The position numbers were made by a program, and so were the translations under genes. From Pseudaminobacter soli (ex Li et al. 2025) (lineage in GTDB: Bacteria; Pseudomonadota; Alphaproteobacteria; Rhizobiales; Rhizobiaceae), in the NCBI RefSeq assembly GCF_029892515.1, contig NZ_JARXVF010000001.1, positions 620,001 to 684,000 on the forward strand: DNA of 64,000 nt, written 5' to 3'. Under the pieces are notes generated by a model that worked only from the letters and a program-made list of their open reading frames with translations, searched no databases and was not told the DNA's origin. Each line of letters opens with the position of its first letter. The first letter of the stretch is position 1. Positions 16,074-24,377 of the stretch are shown here, piece by piece.

Positions 16074-17726
16074 CTACATGTTGGGGTAGACCGGCCCCTC
16101 ACCCCCTTGCGGCGGTACCCAGTTGATGTTCTGGTTCGGGTCCTTGATGTCGCAAGTTTTGCAGTGCACGCAGTTCTGCGCGTTGATCACAAACTTGGCG
16201 TCTCCGCCTTCCTCGACCCACTCGTACACGCCCGCCGGGCAGTAGCGGCTCGACGGCCCTGCGAACACGTCGTGCTCCGACCGCTTCTGCAGGCCCAAGT
16301 CCTTGACCTGCAAATGAATTGGCTGGTTTTCCTCGTGGTTCGTGTTGGACAGGAACACGGAGGAAAGCCGGTCGAAAGTCAGCACGCCGTCAGGCTTGGG
16401 ATAGGCGATTTTCTTGTGCTTGGCTGCGGGCTCCAGCGAGGCGGCATCGGTCTTGCCGTGCTTCAAAGTGCCGAAGAGCGAGAAGCCGAAAAGCGTGTTC
16501 GTCCACATGTCCAGCCCGCCGAGGCCAACGCCCGCCAAAGTACCCAACTTTGACCATAGCGGCTTCACGTTCCGGACCTTCTTGAGGTCCTTTCCGATGG
16601 CGGTGGAGCGCCATTCGTTCTCATATTCGACGATCTCGTCATGGCTGCGGCCTGCCACAATTGCCTTGGCGACATGCTCGGCGGCCTGCATGCCGGAGAG
16701 CACCGCGTTGTGCGAACCCTTGATGCGCGGAACGTTGACGAAACCAGCCGAGCAACCCATCAGCGCGCCGCCCGGGAAGGTCAGCTTCGGCACCGACTGC
16801 CAGCCGCCTTCGGTGATGGCGCGGGCGCCGTAGGAGATGCGCTTGCCGCCCTCGAACGTGCCGCGGATCGCCGGATGCGTCTTGAAGCGCTGGAATTCCT
16901 CGAAAGGCGACAGATAGGGGTTCTTGTAGTTGAGGTGAACGACGAAGCCGACGGCCACCAGATTGTCCTCGAGGTGGTAGAGGAACGAACCGCCGCCGGT
17001 CTTCATGTCGAGCGGCCAGCCAAAGGAATGCTGGACCAGACCCGGCTTGTGCTTCTCCGGCGCGACCTGCCACAGTTCCTTGAGGCCGATGCCGAACTTG
17101 CCCGGCTCGCGGCCTTCGTCCAGCTTGTATTTGGCGATCAGCTTCTTGGCGAGCGAGCCGCGCGCGCCCTCGCCGATCAGCACATATTTGCCGAGCAGAG
17201 CCATGCCGGGCGCGTAGTTCGGGCCATGCGAGCCATCGCGCTCGATGCCCATGTCGCCAGTCACAACGCCTGTGACAGCGCCTTCGTCGTTGTAGATCAG
17301 GTCGACTGCGGCAAAGCCCGGATAGATCTCGACGCCCAGCGCTTCGGCATGTCCGGCCAGCCAGCGGCAGACATTGCCGAGCGAGACGATGTAGTTGCCG
17401 TGATTGTTCATCAGCGGCGGCATCAGGACGTTCGGCAGGCGCACCGAGCCGGCAGGCCCGAGCACGAGGAAATGGTCGTCGGTGACCGGCGTCTTGAACG
17501 GATGGTCAGCCTCTTCGCGCCAGTCCGGCAGGAGCTTGTCGATGCCGATGGGATCGACGACGGCACCGGAGAGGATGTGAGCGCCCACTTCGGCGCCCTT
17601 TTCCAGCACGACGACGGAAAGCTCTGGATTGACCTGTTTTAGGCGTATCGCGGCGGCCAGGCCAGCGGGCCCCGCACCGACGATAACCACGTCGAATTCC
17701 ATGCTTTCGCGTTCAATCTCACTCAT
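16074..17726 (-). CDS. Electron transfer flavoprotein-ubiquinone oxidoreductase
   Basis: A 550-residue ETF-QO of normal length. The N-terminal FAD site is DVVIVGAGPAGLAAAIRLK (residues ~8-26). The middle contains VEIYPGFAAVDLIY and GEGARGSLAKKLI. The C-terminal 4Fe-4S site has one cysteine in YCPAGVYEW and three in NCVHCKTCDIKDPNQNIN. The protein sits on the inner membrane and passes electrons from ETF, fed by acyl-CoA dehydrogenases such as the isovaleryl-CoA dehydrogenase at 3.0-4.2 kb, to ubiquinone. GGAGG five bases before the ATG decides the start. A 16-base palindrome lies about 150 bases upstream. Confidence 0.96.
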   Translation of the reverse strand: MSEIERESMEFDVVIVGAGPAGLAAAIRLKQVNPELSVVVLEKGAEVGAHILSGAVVDPIGIDKLLPDWREEADHPFKTPVTDDHFLVLGPAGSVRLPNVLMPPLMNNHGNYIVSLGNVCRWLAGHAEALGVEIYPGFAAVDLIYNDEGAVTGVVTGDMGIERDGSHGPNYAPGMALLGKYVLIGEGARGSLAKKLIAKYKLDEGREPGKFGIGLKELWQVAPEKHKPGLVQHSFGWPLDMKTGGGSFLYHLEDNLVAVGFVVHLNYKNPYLSPFEEFQRFKTHPAIRGTFEGGKRISYGARAITEGGWQSVPKLTFPGGALMGCSAGFVNVPRIKGSHNAVLSGMQAAEHVAKAIVAGRSHDEIVEYENEWRSTAIGKDLKKVRNVKPLWSKLGTLAGVGLGGLDMWTNTLFGFSLFGTLKHGKTDAASLEPAAKHKKIAYPKPDGVLTFDRLSSVFLSNTNHEENQPIHLQVKDLGLQKRSEHDVFAGPSSRYCPAGVYEWVEEGGDAKFVINAQNCVHCKTCDIKDPNQNINWVPPQGGEGPVYPNM

Positions 17727-17874
17727 CAGTTCCTCCGCACTGGCTTGGCCCCGTCAGGCATCCTGCTGGGTCCAAGCTCCCATAGCGCATCCGAAAGCGA
17801 CGCGAAACCGCGCAACTGGCATATTGCGGAGTTTGCAACACCATATCATCCATGCTGGAACAAGCTAATCAGCG

Positions 17875-17890
17875 TTGACGTAAGCGTCAA
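17875..17890. promoter_or_regulatory. LiuR-like palindrome upstream of ETF-QO
   Basis: TTGACGTAAGCGTCAA has perfect 6-base arms (TTGACG/CGTCAA) around TAAG. It resembles, from memory, the MerR-family LiuR sites that control branched-chain amino acid and fatty acid catabolism in proteobacteria. It lies between ETF-QO (minus, starting 17726) and the hypothetical gene on the plus strand, so either could be the target. Confidence 0.5.
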
Positions 17891-17980
17891 TTAAATGTGG
17901 CGACGATGGCACCTGATCGTGGCCGCTATCCGCCAAATTCGTGGATTTTGCTTCGATCCATTCTCGGCCATACTCCCAGC

Positions 17981-18640
17981 ATGCGGCAGGTCGAGCCTAG
18001 GTGGTCGGGAGTGACGCATTTTGTCGCGGCGCGCCGTTGGGCTGCGCTGTTTCTGTTTGTTTTGCTCGCAGCCCGCTCATTCTCCCTGCCCGCACACGCG
18101 GAAGATGCAATCTCGGATGAGGGCTCCTGGCCGGCCGGTGCCTATTCCTTTTCCGATGAATTGGGTGGCTTTCGCATTCGATCGGTAGGCGGAACAGGCA
18201 CCAAGGCCGATCCCATCGTCATCGGCGAGGAGCTTTATTCGGCAAGTCCGGTGACATTGGTCATTCGCGCGACAAAGCCGGTACGCGCATTCGACTTTTC
18301 GGGGAACTATGCCAACGGCTTCGTCTATCTGCGCCTGGAGGTTCTCAATGCCAGCGAACTCGCCTGGGTGGAGTTCGAATTCGAGCTTCAGGAAATCCTG
18401 CACCAGCCAAGCGTGTTCGGCGACGGGCTTTCATTCGACCAGCAACGCAGTGACGCGAAAGCCATCGGGTCCGACAGCTTCGAGAAATTCGATTGCGACT
18501 TCGAGCCCTATGACCGGCTGCTCTTCCGCGAAGGCAAGATCGATCCGCGAAAGCCCGGCTCCTTCGGCTTCCTGGTAACCGACTACACGCCGACCAGCAT
18601 ATTTTATCTGGTGCAAGACCCGCGCATTCCGTCGACCTGA
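17981..18640 (+). CDS. Hypothetical exported or membrane-anchored protein
   Basis: About 219 residues, not assigned to a named family. One hydrophobic segment (WAALFLFVLLAARSFSL) ends in LPAHAED, which looks like a signal-peptide cleavage site near residue 39. The rest is a soluble, beta-rich domain with GGFRIRSVGGTGTKADPIVIGEEL and LVIRATKPVRAFDFSGNYANG. The start is unsure: the frame extends upstream to GTG at 17897, and ATG at 17981 has no clear ribosome site. The 3' end is 36 bases from the uracil-DNA glycosylase gene on the same strand. Confidence 0.7.
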   Translation: MRQVEPRWSGVTHFVAARRWAALFLFVLLAARSFSLPAHAEDAISDEGSWPAGAYSFSDELGGFRIRSVGGTGTKADPIVIGEELYSASPVTLVIRATKPVRAFDFSGNYANGFVYLRLEVLNASELAWVEFEFELQEILHQPSVFGDGLSFDQQRSDAKAIGSDSFEKFDCDFEPYDRLLFREGKIDPRKPGSFGFLVTDYTPTSIFYLVQDPRIPST

Positions 18641-18676
18641 CTTGAAATCGCCGCGCGCCCGGAAGAATGTAGGGTT

Positions 18677-19549
18677 ATGACCTCCATCGCCAGACATGAG
18701 CAGCCGGACCTTCGTGAGCTGCTCGCTTTCTATGCCGAGTCCGGCGCCTATGACGCGCTGGTCGAAGAGCCGATCGACCGGTTCGCGGAGGCGGCCGTGT
18801 CTGCGCAATCGGCCAAGGCGCCCGCCAGAGCCCGCTCATTCGACGGCCAGGCATCTGCCCCGGCCGAACAGGCGCGTACGTCCATGCTCGACCGTGCCGC
18901 GCCCCCTGCCCGTCCGGCAACGCCGGCTGCGGTGCCAGACGAGGCGCAGGCCGCGCTCGCGCGCGAGATAGCCTCGCGTGCCGGCACGCTCGAAGAGCTT
19001 CGCGCGCATATGGCGGCCTTCGACGGCTGCAATCTGAAATTCACGGCCAAAAACCTGGTGTTCTCCGACGGCAACCCCACTGCCGACGTGATGCTGGTGG
19101 GCGAGGCGCCGGGCCGCGACGAGGATCTGGAGGGGCTGCCCTTTGTTGGTCGTTCGGGCCAATTGCTGGACCGCATGCTGGCGGCAATCGGTCTCGACCG
19201 GAACTCCGCCTACATTGCCAATGTCATTCCCTGGCGCCCGCCGGGCAATCGCACGCCGACGCCGCATGAGACCGAAATCTGCCGGCCGTTCATCGAGCGC
19301 CAGATCGAGCTTGCCAATCCCAAGGTTCTGGTAACGCTGGGTGGGCCTTCGGCCAAGCTGCTGCTCGATACGACCGATGGCATTTTGCGCCTGCGCGGCA
19401 ACTGGCGCGCGCATCAGATGAAGTCGGGAACCGTAGTGCCGGCAATGCCGACGCTTCATCCGGCCTATCTCTTGCGAAATCCCGCCCACAAGAAACTTGC
19501 ATGGCGGGATTTCCTCGAGATCAAGGCAAAGCTCGGCGAGCTTGGCTAG
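18677..19549 (+). CDS. Uracil-DNA glycosylase, family 4-like, lacking a full Fe-S ligand set
   Basis: A 290-residue protein. The first ~100 residues form a low-complexity Ala/Pro-rich extension. The glycosylase domain follows, with motif A GEAPGRDEDLEGLPFVGRSG, then NVIPWRPPGNRTPTPHE, and motif B HPAYLLRNPAHKK. Family-4 enzymes bind a 4Fe-4S cluster through four cysteines; the entire chain here has only two (in FDGCNLKF and TEICRPF), so a conventional cluster within one chain is not possible. The expected role is removal of uracil from DNA in base-excision repair. Its 3' end overlaps the convergent membrane-protein gene by four bases. Confidence 0.88.
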   Translation: MTSIARHEQPDLRELLAFYAESGAYDALVEEPIDRFAEAAVSAQSAKAPARARSFDGQASAPAEQARTSMLDRAAPPARPATPAAVPDEAQAALAREIASRAGTLEELRAHMAAFDGCNLKFTAKNLVFSDGNPTADVMLVGEAPGRDEDLEGLPFVGRSGQLLDRMLAAIGLDRNSAYIANVIPWRPPGNRTPTPHETEICRPFIERQIELANPKVLVTLGGPSAKLLLDTTDGILRLRGNWRAHQMKSGTVVPAMPTLHPAYLLRNPAHKKLAWRDFLEIKAKLGELG

Positions 19550-19944
19550 ACAACAAGAGCGGTTGCGCGGCGCATGCCGATGAACTGAAGCTCGGCAAAC
19601 AGGGCAACCGCAATCGCCTGCACGCAGATGAAGGCGATGCCGAGCGCGTTTGGCGCCACGAGGCCGGAGGCCAGCAAGCCGAAGCTCGCCGCCACCCAGA
19701 GCGCGTTGATGGCGATGATGTCGATGAGCACCATGCGCCTCACGCTCCGGCGTCGTGCCGTTATGAGCAGAAGCGCCACGAACGGCACCAGCACGATGCC
19801 GGCCCAGAACAGCAAGGGCGCCGGCAGGTTCAGCAACGGCGAAAGAAACGACGCGCCGGCGATCGCGAGCAATCCGGTCGCGCCGCTGGCGACCGCATCG
19901 AGAAGCAGGGCATTGCGGATGAATGGCGATGTGGTGACGGTCAT
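19546..19944 (-). CDS. Four-helix integral membrane protein, function unknown
   Basis: A 132-residue, strongly hydrophobic protein with about four transmembrane segments: residues ~10-35 (LLLDAVASGATGLLAIAGAS), ~42-62 (LLFWAGIVLVPFVALLLI), ~70-92 (MVLIDIIAINALWVAASFG) and ~100-122 (ALGIAFICVQAIAVALFAEL). A short arginine-rich loop (ARRRSVRR) separates the second and third and should be cytoplasmic. No family is named with confidence. It is divergent from the XRE regulator at 20080, and the palindrome between them makes it that regulator's probable target. Confidence 0.75.
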   Translation of the reverse strand: MTVTTSPFIRNALLLDAVASGATGLLAIAGASFLSPLLNLPAPLLFWAGIVLVPFVALLLITARRRSVRRMVLIDIIAINALWVAASFGLLASGLVAPNALGIAFICVQAIAVALFAELQFIGMRRATALVV

Positions 19945-20027
19945 GGGAATTCTCCTGTCGGGTTTCAGTGTTCCTCGGCTTTCGTTCCAAGTTGGCCGAA
20001 ACCTGACGCCGCACGCTTCTGCTGGCG

Positions 20028-20044
20028 ATTACTTGGCAGGTAAT
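20028..20044. promoter_or_regulatory. Candidate operator between the membrane-protein gene and the XRE regulator
   Basis: ATTACTTGGCAGGTAAT is a 17-base palindrome with 7 of 8 arm positions paired. It lies 36 bases before the XRE start and 84 bases before the divergent membrane-protein start, and its right arm runs into TAATAGAAT, which could be a -10 element. Binding by the XRE protein is inferred. Confidence 0.5.
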
Positions 20045-20079
20045 AGAATTTGGGAGGCCGATCCCCTAACGTCGGCTTC

Positions 20080-20901
20080 ATGAGCACGCAGCAATCTTCC
20101 GCCGGCACCCTTATCCGCGAATGGCGCATGCGCCGCCGCTTGAGCCAGCTCGATCTCGCCGCTGAGGCCGAGATATCGCAGCGCCATCTGAGCTTCGTCG
20201 AAAGCGGCCGCGCCGCGCCTTCGCGGGATATGGTGCTGCATCTGGCCGATCAGCTCGATATACCGCTTCGCCAGCGCAACCAGATCCTGCTCGCGGCGGG
20301 CTATGCGCCGACTTTCAGCGAGAAGAAACTCGACGATGCTTCGCTCGCCCCGGCCATGGCGGCGGTGGAAATGGTGCTCATGGGGCACGAGCCGTTTCCT
20401 TCCATAGCCGTCGACCGGCATTGGAACCTCGTTGCCGGCAATGCCGCAATCGGCCCGCTCATCGAGGAAGTCGCCAACGTCTCGCTGCTTGCGCCGCCGA
20501 TCAACGTCCTGCGGCTCAGCCTGCACCCAAGGGGGCTGGCGCCGCGCATCGTCAACCTTCACGAATGGCGGACGCATCTGATTGAGCGCCTCAAACGCCA
20601 GATCGACGCGTCCGGCGACCCCGTGCTGGCGAACCTGGAACGCGAATTGTCGACCTATCCAACCGGAGCACCAACGAGCCGCGCCACTCACCGGGAGATC
20701 GCGGCGATAGCGCATCCGCTGCGGCTCAGGATGGGAAAGGAGATCCTTTCCTTCATCAGCACGATTACGGTGTTCGGAACGCCGCTCGACGTGACGCTTT
20801 CGGAACTGGCGATCGAGTCATTCTTCCCCGCAGACCAAGAGACGGCGGCCGCTTTGCAGCGCATGGCGGCAGAACGTGGCGCTGCTCGGAAGCCGTCGTG
20901 A
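20080..20901 (+). CDS. XRE-family regulator with MmyB-like ligand-binding domain
   Basis: A 273-residue regulator. Residues ~10-65 form the helix-turn-helix (LIREWRMRRRLSQLDLAAEAEISQRHLSFVESGRAAPS). The C-terminal ~170 residues match the MmyB-like (MLTR) ligand-binding domain, with AVDRHWNLVAGNAAIGPL, LHPRGLAPRIVN and a TVFGTPLDVTLSELAIESFFPAD end. This domain has a PAS-like fold and binds small hydrophobic ligands in the few cases studied. ATG at 20080 is preferred; a start 30 bases earlier would add unconserved residues. It is divergent from the four-helix membrane protein. Confidence 0.9.
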   Translation: MSTQQSSAGTLIREWRMRRRLSQLDLAAEAEISQRHLSFVESGRAAPSRDMVLHLADQLDIPLRQRNQILLAAGYAPTFSEKKLDDASLAPAMAAVEMVLMGHEPFPSIAVDRHWNLVAGNAAIGPLIEEVANVSLLAPPINVLRLSLHPRGLAPRIVNLHEWRTHLIERLKRQIDASGDPVLANLERELSTYPTGAPTSRATHREIAAIAHPLRLRMGKEILSFISTITVFGTPLDVTLSELAIESFFPADQETAAALQRMAAERGAARKPS

Positions 20902-20938
20902 GGCTCGCAAACTGAACCGAGGCTTGGGGCCTATCCCC

Positions 20939-21889
20939 TCAGGCTTGCGACGGCGCAACCTGCCGGACTGCCCTGCGCTCCAGCCCCAATTGCCGTTCGC
21001 GCCAGATAATGAAGATGCCTGCTCCGACGACGATGAGCCCTCCCACCAGCATGTGGATCGTCGGCACGTCGCCGAAAAGGTAGTAGCCCACGGCAAGGCC
21101 GAAGATCATCGAGGTGTATTCGAACGGCGCGACCGTAGAAGCTTCCGCATAGCGGTAGGCTTCGGTCATCAGGAGCTGGCCAAGCCCTCCGCAGCAACCG
21201 GCGATGATAAGCAGGGCTGTTTGCTGGAAAGTCAGCGCAGTCCAGCCAAACGGGTAACTAAACAGCGCCAGGACCGTCGAGGTCAGCGAAAACCACAGGA
21301 CGATCGTCCCGGTACGCTCCGTGTGAACGAGGCTGCGCACGACGATCATCGCGAGCGCGGACACGGCCGCACCGACGATCGCAGCGATAACGCCAAGCAT
21401 TTCGTCGTTGCCCAAGCCAGCATTGCCACCAAACAAGGTGAGCTTCGGCCATGAAATGATGCAGACGCCGATCAGGCCAACAACGACCGCGCTCCAACGA
21501 TAGAAGCGGATCGTCTCGCCAAGGATTATGGAGCTGAACACGACCACCAGAAGCGGCTGCGCGTAGTTGAGCGTGATCGCTTCAGGCAAAGGCAATCGAG
21601 TTAGCGCGAAGAAGCCGAGGCCCATGGCGGTTACGCCCACCATGCCGCGGGCGACGTGGTTGAGCGGCCGCTTCGTGTGAAAAGCCGTGCTCAACTCCTT
21701 GCGAAAGGCCAGGTAAGCCAGGATCGGCAGCATCGCGAAGAATGAGCGGAAGAAAACGATCTGACCCGCCGGCAACGGGCCTGCCGCCTTGATCAGCGAC
21801 GACATGGCAACGAATACGGTTACCGACACGACCTTGAAGGCAATGCCAGTGAGCGGCCGATTGACCCGCGAACTCTCGGATTTATTCAC
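20939..21889 (-). CDS. DMT superfamily (EamA) transporter
   Basis: A 316-residue inner-membrane protein with ten predicted helices in two EamA repeats, residues ~15-150 and ~165-300. Examples are VVSVTVFVAMSSLIKAAG, SAVVVGLIGVCIISWPKL and IFGLAVGYYLFGDVPT. It probably exports a metabolite or amino acid; the substrate is not evident. GTG at 21889 overlaps the stop of the upstream molybdenum hydroxylase gene (GTGA), so the two are translationally coupled. The longer frame upstream lies inside that gene and is not used. Coupling to a molybdenum enzyme suggests transport of its substrate or product, which is inference. Confidence 0.88.
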   Translation of the reverse strand: MNKSESSRVNRPLTGIAFKVVSVTVFVAMSSLIKAAGPLPAGQIVFFRSFFAMLPILAYLAFRKELSTAFHTKRPLNHVARGMVGVTAMGLGFFALTRLPLPEAITLNYAQPLLVVVFSSIILGETIRFYRWSAVVVGLIGVCIISWPKLTLFGGNAGLGNDEMLGVIAAIVGAAVSALAMIVVRSLVHTERTGTIVLWFSLTSTVLALFSYPFGWTALTFQQTALLIIAGCCGGLGQLLMTEAYRYAEASTVAPFEYTSMIFGLAVGYYLFGDVPTIHMLVGGLIVVGAGIFIIWRERQLGLERRAVRQVAPSQA

Positions 21890-24198
21890 TTTGCTGCCAC
21901 GGCGTCCTGGATGGTTGCCCATATGCGCGACGGCGTCGCCGGCATCTCGATATGCCGCACCCCATAGGCACGGAAAAGCGCATCGGTGACGGCATTGAGC
22001 GTCGCAGGTGTCGAGCCGATGGCACCGGCTTCGCCGGCACCCTTGATGCCGAGTGCATTTGTGGTCGATGGCACGTTGCGGGTCTCGAAATGCAGCCACG
22101 GAAAATTGTCCGCGCGCGGCATGGCATAGTCCATGAAGCTGGCGGTCAGCAACTGGCCATCTTCGCTATAGACGGCGTTTTCGCTCAAAGCCTGGCCGAT
22201 GCCCTGCACCACCCCGCCGTGAACCTGGCCGGCGAGCAGCAGCGGGTTCACCGTGACCCCGAAATCGTCGACGATGGTGTAGGCGACGATCTCGGTGTTT
22301 CCGGTCTCGGGGTCGATCTCAACCTCGCAGATATGTGTCCCATTGGGATAAGTCGCCTCATGCTGTGTAAACTCGCCCGAGCCCTTGAGGTCCTCCGGGC
22401 GCTTGGCGGCCTTAGCGATATCGGCAAAGCCGATCGAGCGGTCGGTGCCGACGATACGCGCCGTGCCGTCGATCAGCTCGATATCCGCAGCCGAGGCCTC
22501 GAGCTCATCGGCGGCAATCCTGGCGATCTTCTCGGCCAGCGCCTCGCCAGCACGGGCAGCGGAAACCCCGCCAAGCGGTATCGAGCGGGAACCGCCGGTG
22601 CCCCCACCGCGCGCGAGGCGATCGGTGTCGCCCTGCACCACCTTCACCTGCGCGATGTCCATGCCGAGCTTTTCGGCCACGAACTGCGCATAGGCGGTGG
22701 CGTGGCCCTGCCCGTTGGACTGAGTGCCGATCAGAAGCGTGACCGTGCCGTCGCCATTGAGCTCGACATGGGCCGGCTCCGATCCTGCGAAAGCGCAGGC
22801 TTCGATGTAGGTTGCCATGCCGATGCCGCGGATTTTCCCATCCGCCTTGGAGCCGGCAAGGCGCGCCGGAAAATCCGACCAGTTCGCTCGTTCCATTGCG
22901 AGTTCCATGTGCCCGGCGAATTCGCCGACATCATAGAGCCGGCCGGTCGGGGTCCGGTACGGGAACTGCTCCGGTTTGATGAAGTTGCCGCGGCGGATTT
23001 CGTCAGGAGCCAGGCCAAGGTCGTGTGCACAGGCATCGACCAGTTTTTCAATAAGGAAAGCGGCTTCGGGTCGCCCGGCCCCGCGATAGGCATCCACCGG
23101 GCAGGTGTTGGTGTAGACGCCCGTGACAGCCGCGTCGAGCGCGTCGATATCGTAGGCGCCGGTCGACATGGTAGCGCCAATGTAGGGCACGAACGGCCCA
23201 TATTGCGAACAATAGGCACCAAGATTGGCGGTGATGCGGATGCGCAGGCCCAGGAAACGTCCATCGCGATCCATGGCCATTTCGGCGGTGACGACATGGT
23301 CGCGCCCCTGCGCATCAGTCAAAAAATGCTCCGTCCGGTCGCCTGCCCATTTGACCGGCCGCCCGAGACGCCGCGCCGCCTCCAGCACCAGTGCATGCTC
23401 GCGATAGACGAAACTTTTCGGGCCGAAGCCGCCGCCGACATCCGGCGTCACGACGCGCAGCTTCTCCGGCTGTATTCCAAACACCTGCCTGGCCAGGATC
23501 GAGCGCATGGAATGCACGCCCTGCGAGCCGGTCGTGAGCTGGAAACGGCCTTCGTCAGCGTGCCACTCACCGATGGCCGAGCGAGGCTCCATGTAGTTGC
23601 AAACGAGGCGATTGTTGACGAAGTCGATACGGGTAATTCGTTCGGCCCGCTCGAAAGCGGCTTCCGTTTTCACAGCATCGCCAAGCTCGTAGAGGAAGGC
23701 GCGGTTCGTGCCCAGTTCGGGCCACACCAGCGGCGATTCGGGATCGAGCGCGGTCGCGGTGCTGCCGGCAGCTTCCTCGCTGTCATAGTCGACCTCGATC
23801 AGTTCGGCGGCGTCCTGCGCCTGCGCACGGCTGTCCGCCACCACGAAGGCCACGGCATCGCCGACATAGTTCACCCGGTCGCGGCACAGGATCGGTATGT
23901 CGCGCGTCGGCGCCTGGGAGCCGTCGGGCTGCTGCTGCATCATGCCGGACTTGAGATCGCCAAGACCTTTGACATCGGCGCCCGTCAGCACCAGATGTAC
24001 GCCACGAGCGGCCTTCGCTGCCTCGACCGAGGTCACCTTCATCGAGGCCTTCGCAACCGGAGAGCGCAGCACATGGCCGTGCAGCATGCCGGGTACGGCA
24101 ATGTCGTCGGTGTAACGGCCACGTCCGGTGATGAAAGCCTGATCCTCGACGCGCAAGACTGACGCGCCCATCCCGAATTTCGGCGTGACGATTGTCAT
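21886..24198 (-). CDS. Xanthine dehydrogenase-family molybdopterin-binding subunit, orphan
   Basis: A 770-residue large subunit of the molybdenum hydroxylase family (CoxL/aldehyde oxidase type). The N-terminal a/b hammerhead domain covers residues ~17-130 (GRGRYTDDIAVPGMLHGHVL). The molybdopterin domains follow, with TPDVGGGFGPKS, AYRGAGRPEA and GTQSNGQGHATAY. The catalytic glutamate is E723 in GIKGAGEAG. The CO-dehydrogenase active-site loop AYRCSFR is absent; AYRGAGR replaces it, so this is not a CO dehydrogenase but a hydroxylase of unknown substrate. Such subunits normally work with FAD and 2Fe-2S subunits, yet neither gene adjoins: upstream is the divergent pepN and downstream a coupled DMT transporter. 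Confidence 0.92.
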   Translation of the reverse strand: MTIVTPKFGMGASVLRVEDQAFITGRGRYTDDIAVPGMLHGHVLRSPVAKASMKVTSVEAAKAARGVHLVLTGADVKGLGDLKSGMMQQQPDGSQAPTRDIPILCRDRVNYVGDAVAFVVADSRAQAQDAAELIEVDYDSEEAAGSTATALDPESPLVWPELGTNRAFLYELGDAVKTEAAFERAERITRIDFVNNRLVCNYMEPRSAIGEWHADEGRFQLTTGSQGVHSMRSILARQVFGIQPEKLRVVTPDVGGGFGPKSFVYREHALVLEAARRLGRPVKWAGDRTEHFLTDAQGRDHVVTAEMAMDRDGRFLGLRIRITANLGAYCSQYGPFVPYIGATMSTGAYDIDALDAAVTGVYTNTCPVDAYRGAGRPEAAFLIEKLVDACAHDLGLAPDEIRRGNFIKPEQFPYRTPTGRLYDVGEFAGHMELAMERANWSDFPARLAGSKADGKIRGIGMATYIEACAFAGSEPAHVELNGDGTVTLLIGTQSNGQGHATAYAQFVAEKLGMDIAQVKVVQGDTDRLARGGGTGGSRSIPLGGVSAARAGEALAEKIARIAADELEASAADIELIDGTARIVGTDRSIGFADIAKAAKRPEDLKGSGEFTQHEATYPNGTHICEVEIDPETGNTEIVAYTIVDDFGVTVNPLLLAGQVHGGVVQGIGQALSENAVYSEDGQLLTASFMDYAMPRADNFPWLHFETRNVPSTTNALGIKGAGEAGAIGSTPATLNAVTDALFRAYGVRHIEMPATPSRIWATIQDAVAAK

Positions 24199-24377
24199 GG
24201 TTGCCCCGGCAATGTTCGGACGAGGATGCTGGCCTGAAATAGGTCCTGCGTTAGTTTTGTCGATGGTGGCTTTCGTGTAAAGAGCAGCACTGCCATCTTT
24301 TGTAGGCCAGCTACCAGGCGGCCAGTGATGGAAACATCTGCTTGGAACGAGCAGATCTCAATAGGAAAGTTGTGATA

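Noticed and set aside
21952-24162. A 736-codon open frame on the plus strand opposite the molybdenum hydroxylase gene
   Set aside because: It is fully antisense to a well-supported gene with catalytic motifs. Long antisense frames are common in GC-rich DNA because of third-position bias. It has no ribosome site or recognisable domain.
21886-24198. Carbon monoxide dehydrogenase large subunit (coxL)
   Set aside because: The CO-dehydrogenase loop AYRCSFR is replaced by AYRGAGR, and the medium and small subunit genes are missing.
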